Source: Actinoplanes lutulentus
GTDB taxonomy: Bacteria; Actinomycetota; Actinomycetes; Mycobacteriales; Micromonosporaceae
Direction: 5' to 3'
Assembly (NCBI RefSeq): GCF_003259845.1
Contig: NZ_QLMJ01000004.1
Coordinates: 62,001-126,000, forward strand
Length of the DNA: 64,000 nucleotides
A program made the position numbers and the translations under genes. Under the pieces are notes generated by a model, which was not told the DNA's origin, made no database searches, and saw only the letters and a list, made by a program, of their open reading frames with translations. Shown in pieces: positions 8,271 through 17,955 of the stretch. Position 1 is the stretch's first letter, and each line of letters opens with the position of its first letter.

Positions 8271-9374
8271 TCAGCCGACCGCTTCGAGCACGTAGCGCAG
8301 CAGCGCCTCGTCGCCGTCCCGGCGTCCGTACCGGGCCGCGGCGGCGCCCATCCCGGCGAGCCGCTGCCGGTCCCGGGCCAGCGGGATGATGTTGCGTTCG
8401 ATCCAGTCCGGGGTCAGCTCGCTGTTGTCCACGAGCAGGCCGCCACCCGACTCCACCACCGGCAGCGCGTTGCGGCGCTGTTCCTGGTTGCTGAACGGGT
8501 ACGGCACGTAGACGGCCGGCATGCCGAGCGCCGTGGTCTCGGCCACCGTGATCGCCCCGCCCCGGCAGAGCATCAGGTCCGCGGCCGCATAACCGAGTTC
8601 CATCTCGGAGAGGTACGGCACCACCACGTACGGGACGGGCAGGTCGTTCGGCACCTCGAACGGGTCGTTGCGGCCGCCCTGCACGTGCAGCACCTGGATG
8701 CCGGCGTGCGCGAGCCGCTTGGCGGCCGCAGCGACCGCCAGGTTGACCGTACGAGCGCCGGAGGAGCCACCGGAGACGAAGAGCACCGGCAGGTCCGGGC
8801 GCAGCCCGAAGTGGTACAGAGCCTGCGGGCGCAGCGCCGGCCGGTCCATGTGCGTGATGCCGGTCCGCAGCGGTACGCCGACCAGCCGGGCGTTGCGCAG
8901 CGACTCGGCCTGCTCCAGCTGGTGCGGGAAGCCCACCGCGATCCGCTTGGTGAACTTCATGCCCATCCGGTTCGCGACACCCGGCGGCACGTTCACCTCG
9001 TGGATCACGATCGGCAGCTCGCGCCGCCAGGCCGCCAGGTACGCCGGCACCGACACGTAACCGCCGAATCCGACGACCACCTCGGCCTGCACCTCGTCGA
9101 TGATCTCGCCGGCCGCGTGCGCGGACTTGTACATCCGGTCCGGCGTGCGCAGCAGGTCCAGGTTCAGCGACCGGGGAAGCTGGAACGCCGGGATCGAGCG
9201 CAGGTCGTAACCGGCCGCCGGGATGAGCGTGTTCTCCATGCCCTTCGGGCTGCCCAGCGTGGTGATCCGAATGTTCGGGAAGTGGCGTCGTAACGCGTCG
9301 GCGAAGGCGAGCAGCGGATAGATGTGCCCTCCGGTGCCTCCGCCGGCAAGCACGACCGACCGCAGCGAGCTCAT
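8271..9374 (-). CDS. murG: MurG N-acetylglucosaminyltransferase
   Basis: MurG transfers GlcNAc to lipid I to make lipid II at the inner face of the membrane. The product has the N-terminal GT-B motif GGGTGGHIYPLLAFADAL and the central FVSGGSSGAR region. The C-terminal donor-site segment CRGGAITVAETTALG is also present. I chose the ATG at 9372-9374 (367 residues) because GGAG lies 8 nt upstream. It begins 1 bp after the ftsW stop, implying translational coupling. A start nine codons earlier, inside ftsW, is less likely. Confidence 0.96.
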   Translation of the reverse strand: MSSLRSVVLAGGGTGGHIYPLLAFADALRRHFPNIRITTLGSPKGMENTLIPAAGYDLRSIPAFQLPRSLNLDLLRTPDRMYKSAHAAGEIIDEVQAEVVVGFGGYVSVPAYLAAWRRELPIVIHEVNVPPGVANRMGMKFTKRIAVGFPHQLEQAESLRNARLVGVPLRTGITHMDRPALRPQALYHFGLRPDLPVLFVSGGSSGARTVNLAVAAAAKRLAHAGIQVLHVQGGRNDPFEVPNDLPVPYVVVPYLSEMELGYAAADLMLCRGGAITVAETTALGMPAVYVPYPFSNQEQRRNALPVVESGGGLLVDNSELTPDWIERNIIPLARDRQRLAGMGAAAARYGRRDGDEALLRYVLEAVG

Positions 9375-9375
9375 C

Positions 9376-10791
9376 TCACCGTCTCCTTCCGTCCCCCGCA
9401 CCGACAGGCTTTTTCTGGGCCGGCGGACGCGCCGAACCCGTGCGCCGCGGCGGGGGCAGCGGCGGCAGCGGGGCCCACACTAGTCGTACCCATCTCGGGG
9501 TCGGACGGGCGTTCAGCGCTCGCGCCGCGTCGGGTTCCGCCCGGGCGAACGACGCCAGCATGCCGATCGCCGCCAGAGTCACCACCAGAGCGGTTCCACC
9601 TGCGGAGATGAACGGTAGCGGAAGGCCGGTGATGGGCAGCAGCCCGACCACCCCACCCATGTTGATCACGGCCTGGGCGACCAGCCACGTGGTGATCGCG
9701 GACGCCGCGAGCCGCCGGAACGGGTCGCTGGAGCGCCGCGCGATGCGGAACCCGGTGTACGCCAGCACGGACAGCAACGCCAGCACCACGGCACAGCCGA
9801 CCACGCCCAACTCCTCGGCGACGATCGCGAAGATGAAGTCGTTGTCGGCCTCCGGCACCCAGCCCCACTTGAGCGCGCCCTTGCCCAGCCCGACGCCGAA
9901 CCAGCCGCCCTCGAAGATCGCCGAGCGGCCCTGGATGATCTGGTAGCAGGTGCCGTTCGGGTCACACTTGTCCAGCGGCGTGAGGAAGCTGGTGAGCCGC
10001 TCCAGGCGATAGTTCGGCTCCCCCGCGGTGCCGGAACCGGCGCCCCGGGACGCCGCGGCGATCAGCAGACCGACACCGGCGAGGCCGAGCACTCCGAGCG
10101 CGGCGAAGAACCTCATCCGTACGCCCGCCGCCCAGAGCAGGCCGACGATCAGGGAGAGCAGCACCAGCATGGTGCCGAGGTCGTTGTAACCGACCAGCAC
10201 GAACAGCAGCCCGATCACCGGGAACAGCGGCATCGCCAGCTCACGCCAGTGCCCCAGTTTCGGACCCTTGCGGGCGATCACGTCGGCACCCCAGAGCACC
10301 ATGCCGACCTTCGCGAGCTCACCCGGCTGCAGGCTGACCGGCCCGAAGTACAGCCAGTTCAGCTCGGCCTTGATCGGGCCGATCGAGCCCTTGCCGATCT
10401 TCGCCGACGCCAGCGCGTGCAGCACCGCGAGGATCACCAGCAGAACGATGGCGATGCCCATGATGTATTTGCCGAGCGTCCGCAGGGTCTGCGCGGGCAA
10501 CCGCTGGCACACCCAGAACCCGACGAGCCCCAGCAGCGCGTAGACAGCCTGGCTGGAGATGTCCGCGAAGGCGTTCCCGCTCGCCGCGAACGCCTTCACG
10601 CTGGTCGCCGAGAACACCATGGTGAGCCCGATCAGCAGCAGCAGGCCGGAGCTGGCGATCAGCAGGTAGTAGGACGAGAGGGGTCGAGCCAGCAGCCCGT
10701 GCACCGCGGGCATCAGCTGCCGGCTCAGCGACGGGCGGGCCTTGTGAATACGGTCGTCCGCCATGACCCCATCATCGTCCGATGTCCACAT
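9376..10791 (-). CDS. ftsW: FtsW lipid II polymerase (SEDS family)
   Basis: FtsW is the SEDS glycosyltransferase that polymerises lipid II with FtsI at the septum. The 471-residue product has about ten membrane spans. It carries the characteristic large extracellular loop with a Cys-containing segment (around LDKCDPNGTCY) and the final PLPFISAGGTALV motif before the last helices. A Pro/Arg-rich cytoplasmic tail follows. Two start codons fit: ATG at 10789-10791 or ATG at 10762-10764. Upstream, where murD normally sits, there is only a 113-bp gap to mraY. Confidence 0.95.
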   Translation of the reverse strand: MWTSDDDGVMADDRIHKARPSLSRQLMPAVHGLLARPLSSYYLLIASSGLLLLIGLTMVFSATSVKAFAASGNAFADISSQAVYALLGLVGFWVCQRLPAQTLRTLGKYIMGIAIVLLVILAVLHALASAKIGKGSIGPIKAELNWLYFGPVSLQPGELAKVGMVLWGADVIARKGPKLGHWRELAMPLFPVIGLLFVLVGYNDLGTMLVLLSLIVGLLWAAGVRMRFFAALGVLGLAGVGLLIAAASRGAGSGTAGEPNYRLERLTSFLTPLDKCDPNGTCYQIIQGRSAIFEGGWFGVGLGKGALKWGWVPEADNDFIFAIVAEELGVVGCAVVLALLSVLAYTGFRIARRSSDPFRRLAASAITTWLVAQAVINMGGVVGLLPITGLPLPFISAGGTALVVTLAAIGMLASFARAEPDAARALNARPTPRWVRLVWAPLPPLPPPRRTGSARPPAQKKPVGAGDGRRR

Positions 10792-10842
10792 GCCGGACGG
10801 TCACATCCCGGGCGTGTCGCGATTGTTCCCCGTCACCCCCGG

Positions 10843-10868
10843 CCCTCGGTACGGGACACGACCGAGGG
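10843..10868 (-). terminator. Hairpin in the mraY-ftsW gap
   Basis: CCCTCGGT and ACCGAGGG form an 8-bp perfect stem around a 10-nt loop in the gap where murD is usually found. There is no T-run, as is common for actinobacterial terminators. It may act as a partial terminator or RNA-processing site separating mraY from ftsW, or it may be a deletion scar. No function is demonstrated. Confidence 0.4.
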
Positions 10869-10904
10869 GCGGGAGTGCGGTCACGCGTACCCAAGAAAGG
10901 GTTT

Positions 10905-12020
10905 TCAGCCCATGACCGCGAGGTGGTCGCTGTAGAAGAGGCCCAGGCCGATCGCGGCGCAGATGCCGGCGATGATCCAGAAGCGGACCACGATGTTGAC
11001 CTCGCTCCAGCCGGCCAGTTCGAAGTGGTGCTGGAGCGGTGACATGCGGAACACACGTTTACCGGTGGTCTTGAACGAGATGATCTGGATGACCACCGAC
11101 ATCGTGATGATGACGAAGAGGCCGCCGATGATGACCGAGAGCAGCGTCGTGCGGGTGGCCACCGCCAGGCCGCCGATGAGGCCGCCGAGGGCGAGCGCAC
11201 CGGTGTCGCCCATGAAGATGCGGGCCGGGTTGGTGTTCCACCAGAGGAAGCCGACGCACGCGGCTGCTGCCGCCGCGGAGATCATCGCGATCTCCAAGGG
11301 GTCGCGGACCTGATAACAGTGCGCTTCGGTCAACGCGCTCGTGCTGCGGTAGTTGTCGTCACCGCACCAGTGCCGGTACTGCCAGAAGCCGATCAGTGAG
11401 TACGCGCCGAGCACCAGGATCGACGCGCCGGTGGCGAGACCGTCCAGGCCGTCGGTGAGGTTCACGCCGTTCGACATCGCCATGATGACGAAGACGAAGA
11501 CCATGACCGAGCCGACCTTGCCGACGTCCAGCCAGCTGACGTCGCGGATGAACGAGATGTGCTCGCTCGCCACGGTCTGCCCGTTGGTGCTCGGGAAGTT
11601 GAGTGCCGCGATGCCGAAGCCGGTACCGATCAGCAGCTGGCCGAGGAGCTTGCCCTTGGCGCTGAGACCGTCCGAGTTCTTCTTGCGGACCTTCAGGAAG
11701 TCGTCGAGGAAGCCGACGGCGCCGCAGAAGACGAACAGACCGAGCAGGACCAGGGCGGTCATGGTCGGCTTCTCCTGGGCGATCTGCCGGTCCGGCAGGG
11801 TCGTCAGCGCCAGATGACCTGCCACGTACGCGAAAACCGTGGCAAGGATGAACGCCACGCCGCCCATCGTGGGGGTGCCCCGCTTGCCGAGGTGGCTCTG
11901 CGGGCCGATGGTGCGGATCGGCTGTCCGGCCTTGAGCGCCGAGAAGACCTTGATCGCGATCGGGGTGCCGAACAGCGAGATGAGAAAGGCGACCGCGGCC
12001 GCGACGATTACTGCCCTCAC
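10905..12020 (-). CDS. mraY: MraY phospho-MurNAc-pentapeptide transferase
   Basis: MraY transfers phospho-MurNAc-pentapeptide to undecaprenyl phosphate, forming lipid I. The product has about ten membrane helices. Family motifs include [19 protein letters not shown] near the N-terminus, a [14 protein letters not shown] loop, the [16 protein letters not shown] segment and a late [15 protein letters not shown] loop. I chose the GTG at 12018-12020 (371 residues): it gives the usual MRAVIVAA start, has GGGGAGG 9 nt upstream, and overlaps the murF stop as GTGA. Confidence 0.96.
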   Translation of the reverse strand: MRAVIVAAAVAFLISLFGTPIAIKVFSALKAGQPIRTIGPQSHLGKRGTPTMGGVAFILATVFAYVAGHLALTTLPDRQIAQEKPTMTALVLLGLFVFCGAVGFLDDFLKVRKKNSDGLSAKGKLLGQLLIGTGFGIAALNFPSTNGQTVASEHISFIRDVSWLDVGKVGSVMVFVFVIMAMSNGVNLTDGLDGLATGASILVLGAYSLIGFWQYRHWCGDDNYRSTSALTEAHCYQVRDPLEIAMISAAAAAACVGFLWWNTNPARIFMGDTGALALGGLIGGLAVATRTTLLSVIIGGLFVIITMSVVIQIISFKTTGKRVFRMSPLQHHFELAGWSEVNIVVRFWIIAGICAAIGLGLFYSDHLAVMG

Positions 12021-13405
12021 GTGGGCTGAACCTCCCCGAGACGCAGCCAGTCGGCGACGTCCCATGTCCGGTACCGGGAACCCTTGACCAGCACGACATC
12101 GTCGGCGCGCAGGTCCTTTCGCAGAATCTCGATGGCGGCGGCCTGGTCGGCGGCGAAGTACGCGGTGCCGCTCCAGCCGCTCACGGTAGCGGCGCCGTCC
12201 AGGATCGGACGGGCGTTCCCGGCTACCGCGATCAGCCGGTCCACACCGAGTTCGGCGGCGAGCCGGCCGACGTCGTTGTGCCCGGAGATCTCGTACTCGC
12301 CGAGCTCGGCCATGAAGCCGAGGACGGCGGTGGTGCGGCGTTCGGCGCCCATCGACGCCAGGGCGCGCAGCGCGGCCGACGTCGAGGAGGGGTTGGCGTT
12401 GTACGAGTCGTCGATGACCGTCACGCCGGCCGGATTCTGGAAGACGTCCATCCGGCGGCCGGAGACGATGCCCACCTCGCCGAGGGCCGCGGTGAGATCG
12501 TCGAAGTCCATGCCGGCGGAGAGCGCCACGGCGGCAGCGGCCAGGGTGTTGGAGACCTGATGCCGGCCGACAACGGCCAACCGGACTTCGCCCGATTTTC
12601 CACCAAATTTCAGCGAATATGTGGCTCGGCCTTCGGAATCCAGCGTCACGTCAGCCGCGTGCACGTCAGCCGCCGCCTCCCCGGTGGAGACAACCCGCGC
12701 CGACGTCCGCTCCGCCATCCCGGCCACCAGGGGATCATCGGCGTTCAGCACCGCCACCCCGTCGGCCGACAACGACTCGACCAGCTCGCCCTTGGCCAGA
12801 GCGGTCCCCTCCACCGACCCGAACTCCCCGATGTGCGCTGCGCCCACATTGAGCACCACGCCGATCCGCGGGCGGGCGATATCGGTCAGATAGCGAATGT
12901 GCCCCACACCCCGGGCGCCCATCTCCAGCACCAGGAAGCGGGTCTCGGCGGTCGCCTGCAACACCGTGTACGGAAACCCGAGCTCGTTGTTGAGCGATCC
13001 GGCCGGAGCAACGGTCGGCCCGAGACGGGCGAGAAGCTGCCCGATGTAGTCCTTGGTCGTGGTCTTCCCGGACGAGCCGGTGAGCCCGACGACGGTCAGC
13101 TTGTCCAGCCGGCCGACAACGACCCGGGCCAGCTTGGCGAGAGCTTCCAGCTGGTCGGTGACGACAACCGTCGGCACGCCGGTCTCCTTGGTGCCGAGCA
13201 CACCGGCGGCGCCGGCCGCGACGACACCGGCAGCGTAGGAGTGACCATCCACCTTCTCACCGTCGAAGGCGACGAAGAGACCACCGAGGCCGACCTTGCG
13301 GGAGTCGTACTCGACAGCACCGGTGACGACGTCATCCGCCGAAGACACCGGTGAAACCCGGCCACCGACGATCGTGGCGATCTCGCCGAGAGTCATGGGG
13401 ATCAT
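12017..13405 (-). CDS. murF: MurF UDP-MurNAc-tripeptide D-Ala-D-Ala ligase
   Basis: MurF adds D-Ala-D-Ala to complete the UDP-MurNAc pentapeptide. The 462-residue product has the N-terminal Mur ligase domain and the ATP loop [14 protein letters not shown]. The motifs [13 protein letters not shown], a [10 protein letters not shown] segment and [12 protein letters not shown] follow, all typical of MurF. Its start overlaps the murE stop by 4 nt (ATGA), and its stop overlaps the mraY start, so the three genes are translationally coupled. An alternative ATG lies three codons downstream. Confidence 0.96.
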   Translation of the reverse strand: MIPMTLGEIATIVGGRVSPVSSADDVVTGAVEYDSRKVGLGGLFVAFDGEKVDGHSYAAGVVAAGAAGVLGTKETGVPTVVVTDQLEALAKLARVVVGRLDKLTVVGLTGSSGKTTTKDYIGQLLARLGPTVAPAGSLNNELGFPYTVLQATAETRFLVLEMGARGVGHIRYLTDIARPRIGVVLNVGAAHIGEFGSVEGTALAKGELVESLSADGVAVLNADDPLVAGMAERTSARVVSTGEAAADVHAADVTLDSEGRATYSLKFGGKSGEVRLAVVGRHQVSNTLAAAAVALSAGMDFDDLTAALGEVGIVSGRRMDVFQNPAGVTVIDDSYNANPSSTSAALRALASMGAERRTTAVLGFMAELGEYEISGHNDVGRLAAELGVDRLIAVAGNARPILDGAATVSGWSGTAYFAADQAAAIEILRKDLRADDVVLVKGSRYRTWDVADWLRLGEVQPT

Positions 13406-14898
13406 GAACGGCCTCCCAAAGCGGCTCCCAAAGCAGCTGCCAGCTCGATGCGGTCGTCGAACGGCAGCACCTCGCCGCCGACCTCCTGGCCCTGCTCGTT
13501 GCCCTTGCCCAGCACCGCGATCACGTCACCGGCCGACGCCAGCCGCACGGCCTCGTCGATCGCCGCCCGCCGCCCGCCGATCTCGATGACCTTGGCGGCT
13601 CCGGCAGACGACAGAGCACCCTCACGCACGGCGGCCCGGATCAACCCCGGATCTTCGGTACGCGGATTGTCGTCAGTCACGATGACCAGGTCCGAGCCGT
13701 GTGCGGCGGCCTCGCCCATCAACGGACGCTTGCCCTTGTCCCGGTCCCCGCCGGCCCCGATCACGCAGATCAGCTGCCCGCCCCGGACCCCGGCGAGCTC
13801 GCGCAGCGCCGCCAGAGCGGCCACGATCGCGTTCGGCTTGTGGGCGTAATCGACAACGCCGAGGATCTCGCCGGGGGCGTCGACCTGTTCGAGCCGGCCG
13901 GGCACGCCCTTGCACGCCAGGATTCCCTCACCGGCGACCACGGGGTCGATGCCGGCCCCGGACAGCAGCGCGAGGGCCAGCAGCGCGTTGGCGACGTTGT
14001 GAAGCCCGGGAAGGGCCACTCCGGTCTCCACGGTGACGCCGTCCGGGCCGTGAGCGGTGAAGAGCTGCCCGAAGGCGGCCGGCCGCACGTCAGAGGCCCA
14101 CCAGCTCGCCCCGACATTCCCGGAAGCAGAGTAAGTGACCGACTTGTCGCGATTTAAGCGCATAACCGCATCGTCGTCGTAGTTAAGAACCTCAACAGCC
14201 GCTCTACCGTCAAAAAGTCGAGCTTTAGCCTCGAAATACTCTTCGGACGACGGATGGAAATCCAGGTGATCCTGCCCGAAGTTCGTATAACCGGCAGCCG
14301 CGAAAGCGATCCCGTCAGCCCGCCCCATGACAAGAGCGTGACTGGAAACCTCCATCACCACGGCGGTCACCCCGCGCTCGACCCCGGCCGCGAGAATCGC
14401 CTGCAGATCAGTCGCCTCCGGCGTGGTCCGCACGCTCTTGACGACGAAGTCGTCGAGCCGCGTCTCCACCGTCCCGACCAGCCCGGTGACCAGCCCGGCC
14501 GCACGCAGCCCGGCCTCCACGAGATAGGACGTGGACGTCTTGCCCGCCGTCCCGGTCACCCCGATCATGGTGAGCCGCCGCGACGGCTCCCCGTAGATCG
14601 CCGCCGAGACCGCGCCGAGCACCGCCCGGGGATCGTCGACGACGAGTACCGGCAAGCCGGCTTCGAGAGCCGGCGCCAGCCCATCAGAATCGGTCAGGAC
14701 AGCCACCGCCCCCGATGCGGCAGCGGACCCGACAAATGAGGCGCCATGCCGGTTCGCACCGGGCAGCGCGGCGTAAAGGTCGCCGGGGCGCACGGCCCCG
14801 CTACTGTGAGTGACCCCAGTGACATCGATGTCACCGCCCGCCGCATCCGCGCTGATCAGCTCTGCGAGCTGGCTCAACGGGACCGGCGTGACGTTCAT
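13402..14898 (-). CDS. murE: MurE UDP-MurNAc-dipeptide diaminopimelate ligase
   Basis: MurE adds the third residue of the peptidoglycan stem peptide. The product has the ATP loop GVTGTAGKTSTSY, a YAHKPNAIVAAL segment and the DNPR motif (DDNPRTEDP). DNPR is the known signature for diaminopimelate rather than lysine specificity, so the wall should be DAP-type. I placed the start at ATG 14896-14898 (498 residues). A GTG at 14944-14946 would add 16 residues and cannot be excluded, since neither has a clear ribosome binding site. The stop overlaps murF by 4 nt. Confidence 0.95.
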   Translation of the reverse strand: MNVTPVPLSQLAELISADAAGGDIDVTGVTHSSGAVRPGDLYAALPGANRHGASFVGSAAASGAVAVLTDSDGLAPALEAGLPVLVVDDPRAVLGAVSAAIYGEPSRRLTMIGVTGTAGKTSTSYLVEAGLRAAGLVTGLVGTVETRLDDFVVKSVRTTPEATDLQAILAAGVERGVTAVVMEVSSHALVMGRADGIAFAAAGYTNFGQDHLDFHPSSEEYFEAKARLFDGRAAVEVLNYDDDAVMRLNRDKSVTYSASGNVGASWWASDVRPAAFGQLFTAHGPDGVTVETGVALPGLHNVANALLALALLSGAGIDPVVAGEGILACKGVPGRLEQVDAPGEILGVVDYAHKPNAIVAALAALRELAGVRGGQLICVIGAGGDRDKGKRPLMGEAAAHGSDLVIVTDDNPRTEDPGLIRAAVREGALSSAGAAKVIEIGGRRAAIDEAVRLASAGDVIAVLGKGNEQGQEVGGEVLPFDDRIELAAALGAALGGRS

Positions 14899-14976
14899 GG
14901 GTCGGGGAATGCCTGACACGGCGTCAGACCCTACCCGGTGCCGCACAGGTTCCCGTCAACGCCATGCGGCATGGGT

Positions 14977-17328
14977 TCATGGATGGATCTTGAAGGTCGG
15001 CTGCTTCGTACCGGACGGTGGCACACGGTAATGAAGCAGGGTGTACGACATCATCTCGCTGAAGGATGGCGCCGCCACCTCACCGCCACTGCCGGTGGCG
15101 ACGTCCATCGACACGGCGATGACGTACCGCGGGTTGTCGGCGGGCGCCATGCCGATGAACGAGCTGGCGTTGTGACTGGTGTACTGCCCGTCGATGAGCA
15201 TCTTGCCGGTGCCGGTCTTGCCGGCGACCCGATAGCCGGTCACCGCGGCGGCGCCACCGGTGCCCCCCTTCGTGTCGACTACGGCCTCCATCAAGGTCCG
15301 CAGCTGCGAGGCGACCTGCGGGTCGAGCACCTTGTGCGTCTCCGGCTCGGCGGCCGGGGTCACCTTGCCGTCCACACCGGAGATTGTCGACTTGATCAGC
15401 TGCGGCTGGATGTAGGTGCCGTCGTTGGCGATCGCGCCGTACGCCGCCGCCATCTGGATCAGCGTGGCCGAGACACTGTGGCCGATCGGCACCGAGCCGG
15501 ACGCCGAACCGCTCCACTCCTCCGGCTTCAGCAGCAGGCCCTCGGCCTCACCCGGCATGCCCTCGCCGGTCGCCGAGCCCAGCCCGAATTTCTGCTGGTA
15601 CGCGTAGATCTTCTCCTTGCCGAGCATGTCCCCGATCAGGATCGTGCCGACGTTGGAGGAGAGCGCGAGCAGACCGGGCATGGTCATCTCGGTGCCCTTG
15701 TCCATCGGGTGGGAGTCCTTGAAGTCCTCGCCACCTCGCTCCAGACCGGGGCCGATCTTGAGTGTCGAGTCCGGCGTGATCAGACCCTCCTGCAGGGCCG
15801 CGCCGAAGATGAACGCCTTGTGGCTGGAGCCCGGGTCGGTGACGACGCTGGTCGGCACGTCGATCCGCTCCTGCGAGTCGTAGTCCTCCGGCTTCGCCGC
15901 GTTGTAGGCCGGGTAACTCGCCTGGGCGAGCACCTCGCCGGTCCGCGCGTCGAGCACCACGGCACCGGCCACCGTCGCCTTCTTCTTCTCCGCCTCGGCG
16001 TCGAGGATGCGCTGCACCTCGTACTGCACGTCGCGGTCGATGGTGAGCTGCAGCGAGTTGCCCGGTTTGGCGGCGGTGAACTGCTCGTACCCGCCCGGGA
16101 TCGCCGCGCCCAGGGTGCCCTTGCCGACCTCGAAGACGCGCTTGCCGTCGGTGCCGTGCAGCAGTTCGTCGTACCGCGCTTCGAGGCCTTCCAGGCCGTG
16201 GTGGTCGTCGCCGGTGAAGCCGATCAGGTTCGCCGCGAGGTCCTTGCCGGGCACGTCGCGCCGCTCGTCGCTGTGCGTGTAGATGCCCGGGAGCTTCATG
16301 CTCACGATCTTGTCGGCAACCCCGACGTCGACGCCGCGAGCGAGGTACCGGAACTTCAGCCAGCGACCCAGCGACTGCTTGCGCTGCATCAGCTCGATCA
16401 GCTTGGACTGCTGCACACGGAGCAGCGGCGCCAGTTGCGCGGCGACTTCCGGGATCTTCTTCTGGAGCTTCGCGTTCTCCGGGTCGACGTAGACGTACCG
16501 CGCCTCGACACTGTGCGCCAGCACCGCGCCGGAGCTGTCCAGGATGCTGCCTCGCGGCGCGGGAAGCTCGACAGTGCTCAGCCGCCGCTCCCGCAGCGCG
16601 AGCAGACTGGCGGCCTCCTCCGGGGACGTCGCGACCTGCAGCACCACGAGCCGCACGCCGATCGTGACGAACAGCGAGAGCGCCAGCACCGTACCGAGTC
16701 GCAGCCGCCGGGTCCCGCTCGCGAGCTTCGGCGGCTCTGCCGCCACCCTCTTCTCCGGACGCTTCGGTCGCGCGGGCGGCCTTTTTTGGGTACGGGGGAC
16801 AGCACGGTCCCGCGGAGTCCGGCGTCCACCCACCCCGTCGTCCTGGGCAACGCGAACACCGTCACCACGGCCACGAGTGCGCGGCTCGGTGTCGCCGCCG
16901 GCCGGCTTGCGCTCACGAGCCCGCGGTGGCGCCTCGGTGCGCCGGGCGGTGTCCTTGGTCCTGGCCTCAGCGCGACGGCCGGCGTCCTTGTCCCTGGCCT
17001 CGGCGCGGCGGGCGGTGTCCTTGTCCCTGGCCTCCGCCGGGTCCTTGTCGTCCACCGGCTTGCGGCCACGGGCCCGGGACGGCGTCTCGCCGCCGTCCAG
17101 CACCTGCAGAGCCGGCCGGAACGGGTCGGCGTTCCGCCCGGAGCGCGGCGCCCGGCCCCGCTCGGCCACGGTCCGTCCGCGCGGGGTGTACGCGCGGGCG
17201 TCACCGATGCTGGAGCGGCCACGGCGGCCCGGGTTCTCCTCGGGCTCCTCGGCGGGGAGGTCCCGCGACGCACCGCGCCGGGGCTGCGTACCCCGGCGCG
17301 GTGTCTCGTCGTCTGCTCGCGGCGACAT
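14977..17328 (-). CDS. ftsI: FtsI/PbpB septal peptidoglycan transpeptidase
   Basis: FtsI (PBP3) cross-links septal peptidoglycan as partner of FtsW. The 783-residue product is long because of an N-terminal charged, disordered extension of about 220 residues, containing three exact-length 11-residue repeats of the EARDKDTARRA type. One membrane span (about 225-245), a PBP dimerisation domain and a transpeptidase domain follow. The catalytic motifs are SSHK (within DPGSSHKAF), SSN (ALSSNVG) and KTGT (AGKTGTGK). No PASTA domain is present. It lies 6 bp after ftsL and about 78 bp before murE. Confidence 0.96.
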   Translation of the reverse strand: MSPRADDETPRRGTQPRRGASRDLPAEEPEENPGRRGRSSIGDARAYTPRGRTVAERGRAPRSGRNADPFRPALQVLDGGETPSRARGRKPVDDKDPAEARDKDTARRAEARDKDAGRRAEARTKDTARRTEAPPRARERKPAGGDTEPRTRGRGDGVRVAQDDGVGGRRTPRDRAVPRTQKRPPARPKRPEKRVAAEPPKLASGTRRLRLGTVLALSLFVTIGVRLVVLQVATSPEEAASLLALRERRLSTVELPAPRGSILDSSGAVLAHSVEARYVYVDPENAKLQKKIPEVAAQLAPLLRVQQSKLIELMQRKQSLGRWLKFRYLARGVDVGVADKIVSMKLPGIYTHSDERRDVPGKDLAANLIGFTGDDHHGLEGLEARYDELLHGTDGKRVFEVGKGTLGAAIPGGYEQFTAAKPGNSLQLTIDRDVQYEVQRILDAEAEKKKATVAGAVVLDARTGEVLAQASYPAYNAAKPEDYDSQERIDVPTSVVTDPGSSHKAFIFGAALQEGLITPDSTLKIGPGLERGGEDFKDSHPMDKGTEMTMPGLLALSSNVGTILIGDMLGKEKIYAYQQKFGLGSATGEGMPGEAEGLLLKPEEWSGSASGSVPIGHSVSATLIQMAAAYGAIANDGTYIQPQLIKSTISGVDGKVTPAAEPETHKVLDPQVASQLRTLMEAVVDTKGGTGGAAAVTGYRVAGKTGTGKMLIDGQYTSHNASSFIGMAPADNPRYVIAVSMDVATGSGGEVAAPSFSEMMSYTLLHYRVPPSGTKQPTFKIHP
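16931..17029 (-). repeat. 3 x 33-bp in-frame tandem repeat in ftsI
   Basis: Three consecutive 33-bp units (16931-16963, 16964-16996, 16997-17029) encode three copies of an 11-residue charged peptide (EARxKDxxRR plus one) in the cytoplasmic tail of FtsI. The period is a multiple of three, so the frame is kept. Such repeats are prone to copy-number change. Confidence 0.8.
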
Positions 17329-17334
17329 GGTCGG

Positions 17335-17955
17335 TTACTGCCCAGCGCCCGCGGTAGCGGTGCCGGCCTTCTCAAGACCGCCCTGAGCGGTGACGCCCGG
17401 CTGGCCCCGGCCCGGCGTCGGAATCCGGCTGATCTTGCCGTCCGGAAGCCGGATCATCGCCGGCGACTCCGCCATGACCAGGCCGAGCCGTCGAGCCGCG
17501 GCGTGCAGGTTGCCCGGGTTGGACGCCTGGATGAGCTGCTGCTCCAGGCTCTGCTGCTGCTTGTCGAGGGTCGCCTGCTCCTTCTGGAGCGCGTTGAGCC
17601 GGAAGGACTGTTCCATCGTCTTCGTGTTGATCAGGAGGATGCCGAGCACGCCGACGAGCACCAGGGCGATCACGGACGCGGCGAACGTCGCACGCGGTGC
17701 CCGCATCGGCAGCGGCGGCGCCACCCAGAGCCGCGGACGGCCCGTGGTGGACGGCTCGGCCGCTGTCACCGACAGCTCGGTCACCTCGAGTGCGAGCGCT
17801 GCGGTGCCGTCGGCCTCCGGCTTGCCGCGGCGCGTTGTGCGTACCGACTCGGTCTCCCGGGCGCGGCTGGTCCGGCTCACCCCCCGGGTGCCCGTGTCAC
17901 GGGACGCCGCACGGCCCCCCGACCGCGGCGCTTCGAATCGCTCGCTCATGCTCAC
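17335..17955 (-). CDS. ftsL: FtsL-like septum formation protein
   Basis: The 206-residue product occupies the ftsL position between rsmH and ftsI. It has a long basic cytoplasmic region, one membrane span (about residues 88-108) and a leucine-zipper-like coiled coil (about 115-145, with [17 protein letters not shown]). A short Pro/Gly tail ends the protein. FtsL partners with FtsB and FtsQ in activating FtsWI. The start ATG overlaps the rsmH stop (ATGA); a second ATG two codons in is equally possible. Sequence identity in this family is low, so the call rests on topology and position. Confidence 0.88.
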   Translation of the reverse strand: MSMSERFEAPRSGGRAASRDTGTRGVSRTSRARETESVRTTRRGKPEADGTAALALEVTELSVTAAEPSTTGRPRLWVAPPLPMRAPRATFAASVIALVLVGVLGILLINTKTMEQSFRLNALQKEQATLDKQQQSLEQQLIQASNPGNLHAAARRLGLVMAESPAMIRLPDGKISRIPTPGRGQPGVTAQGGLEKAGTATAGAGQ

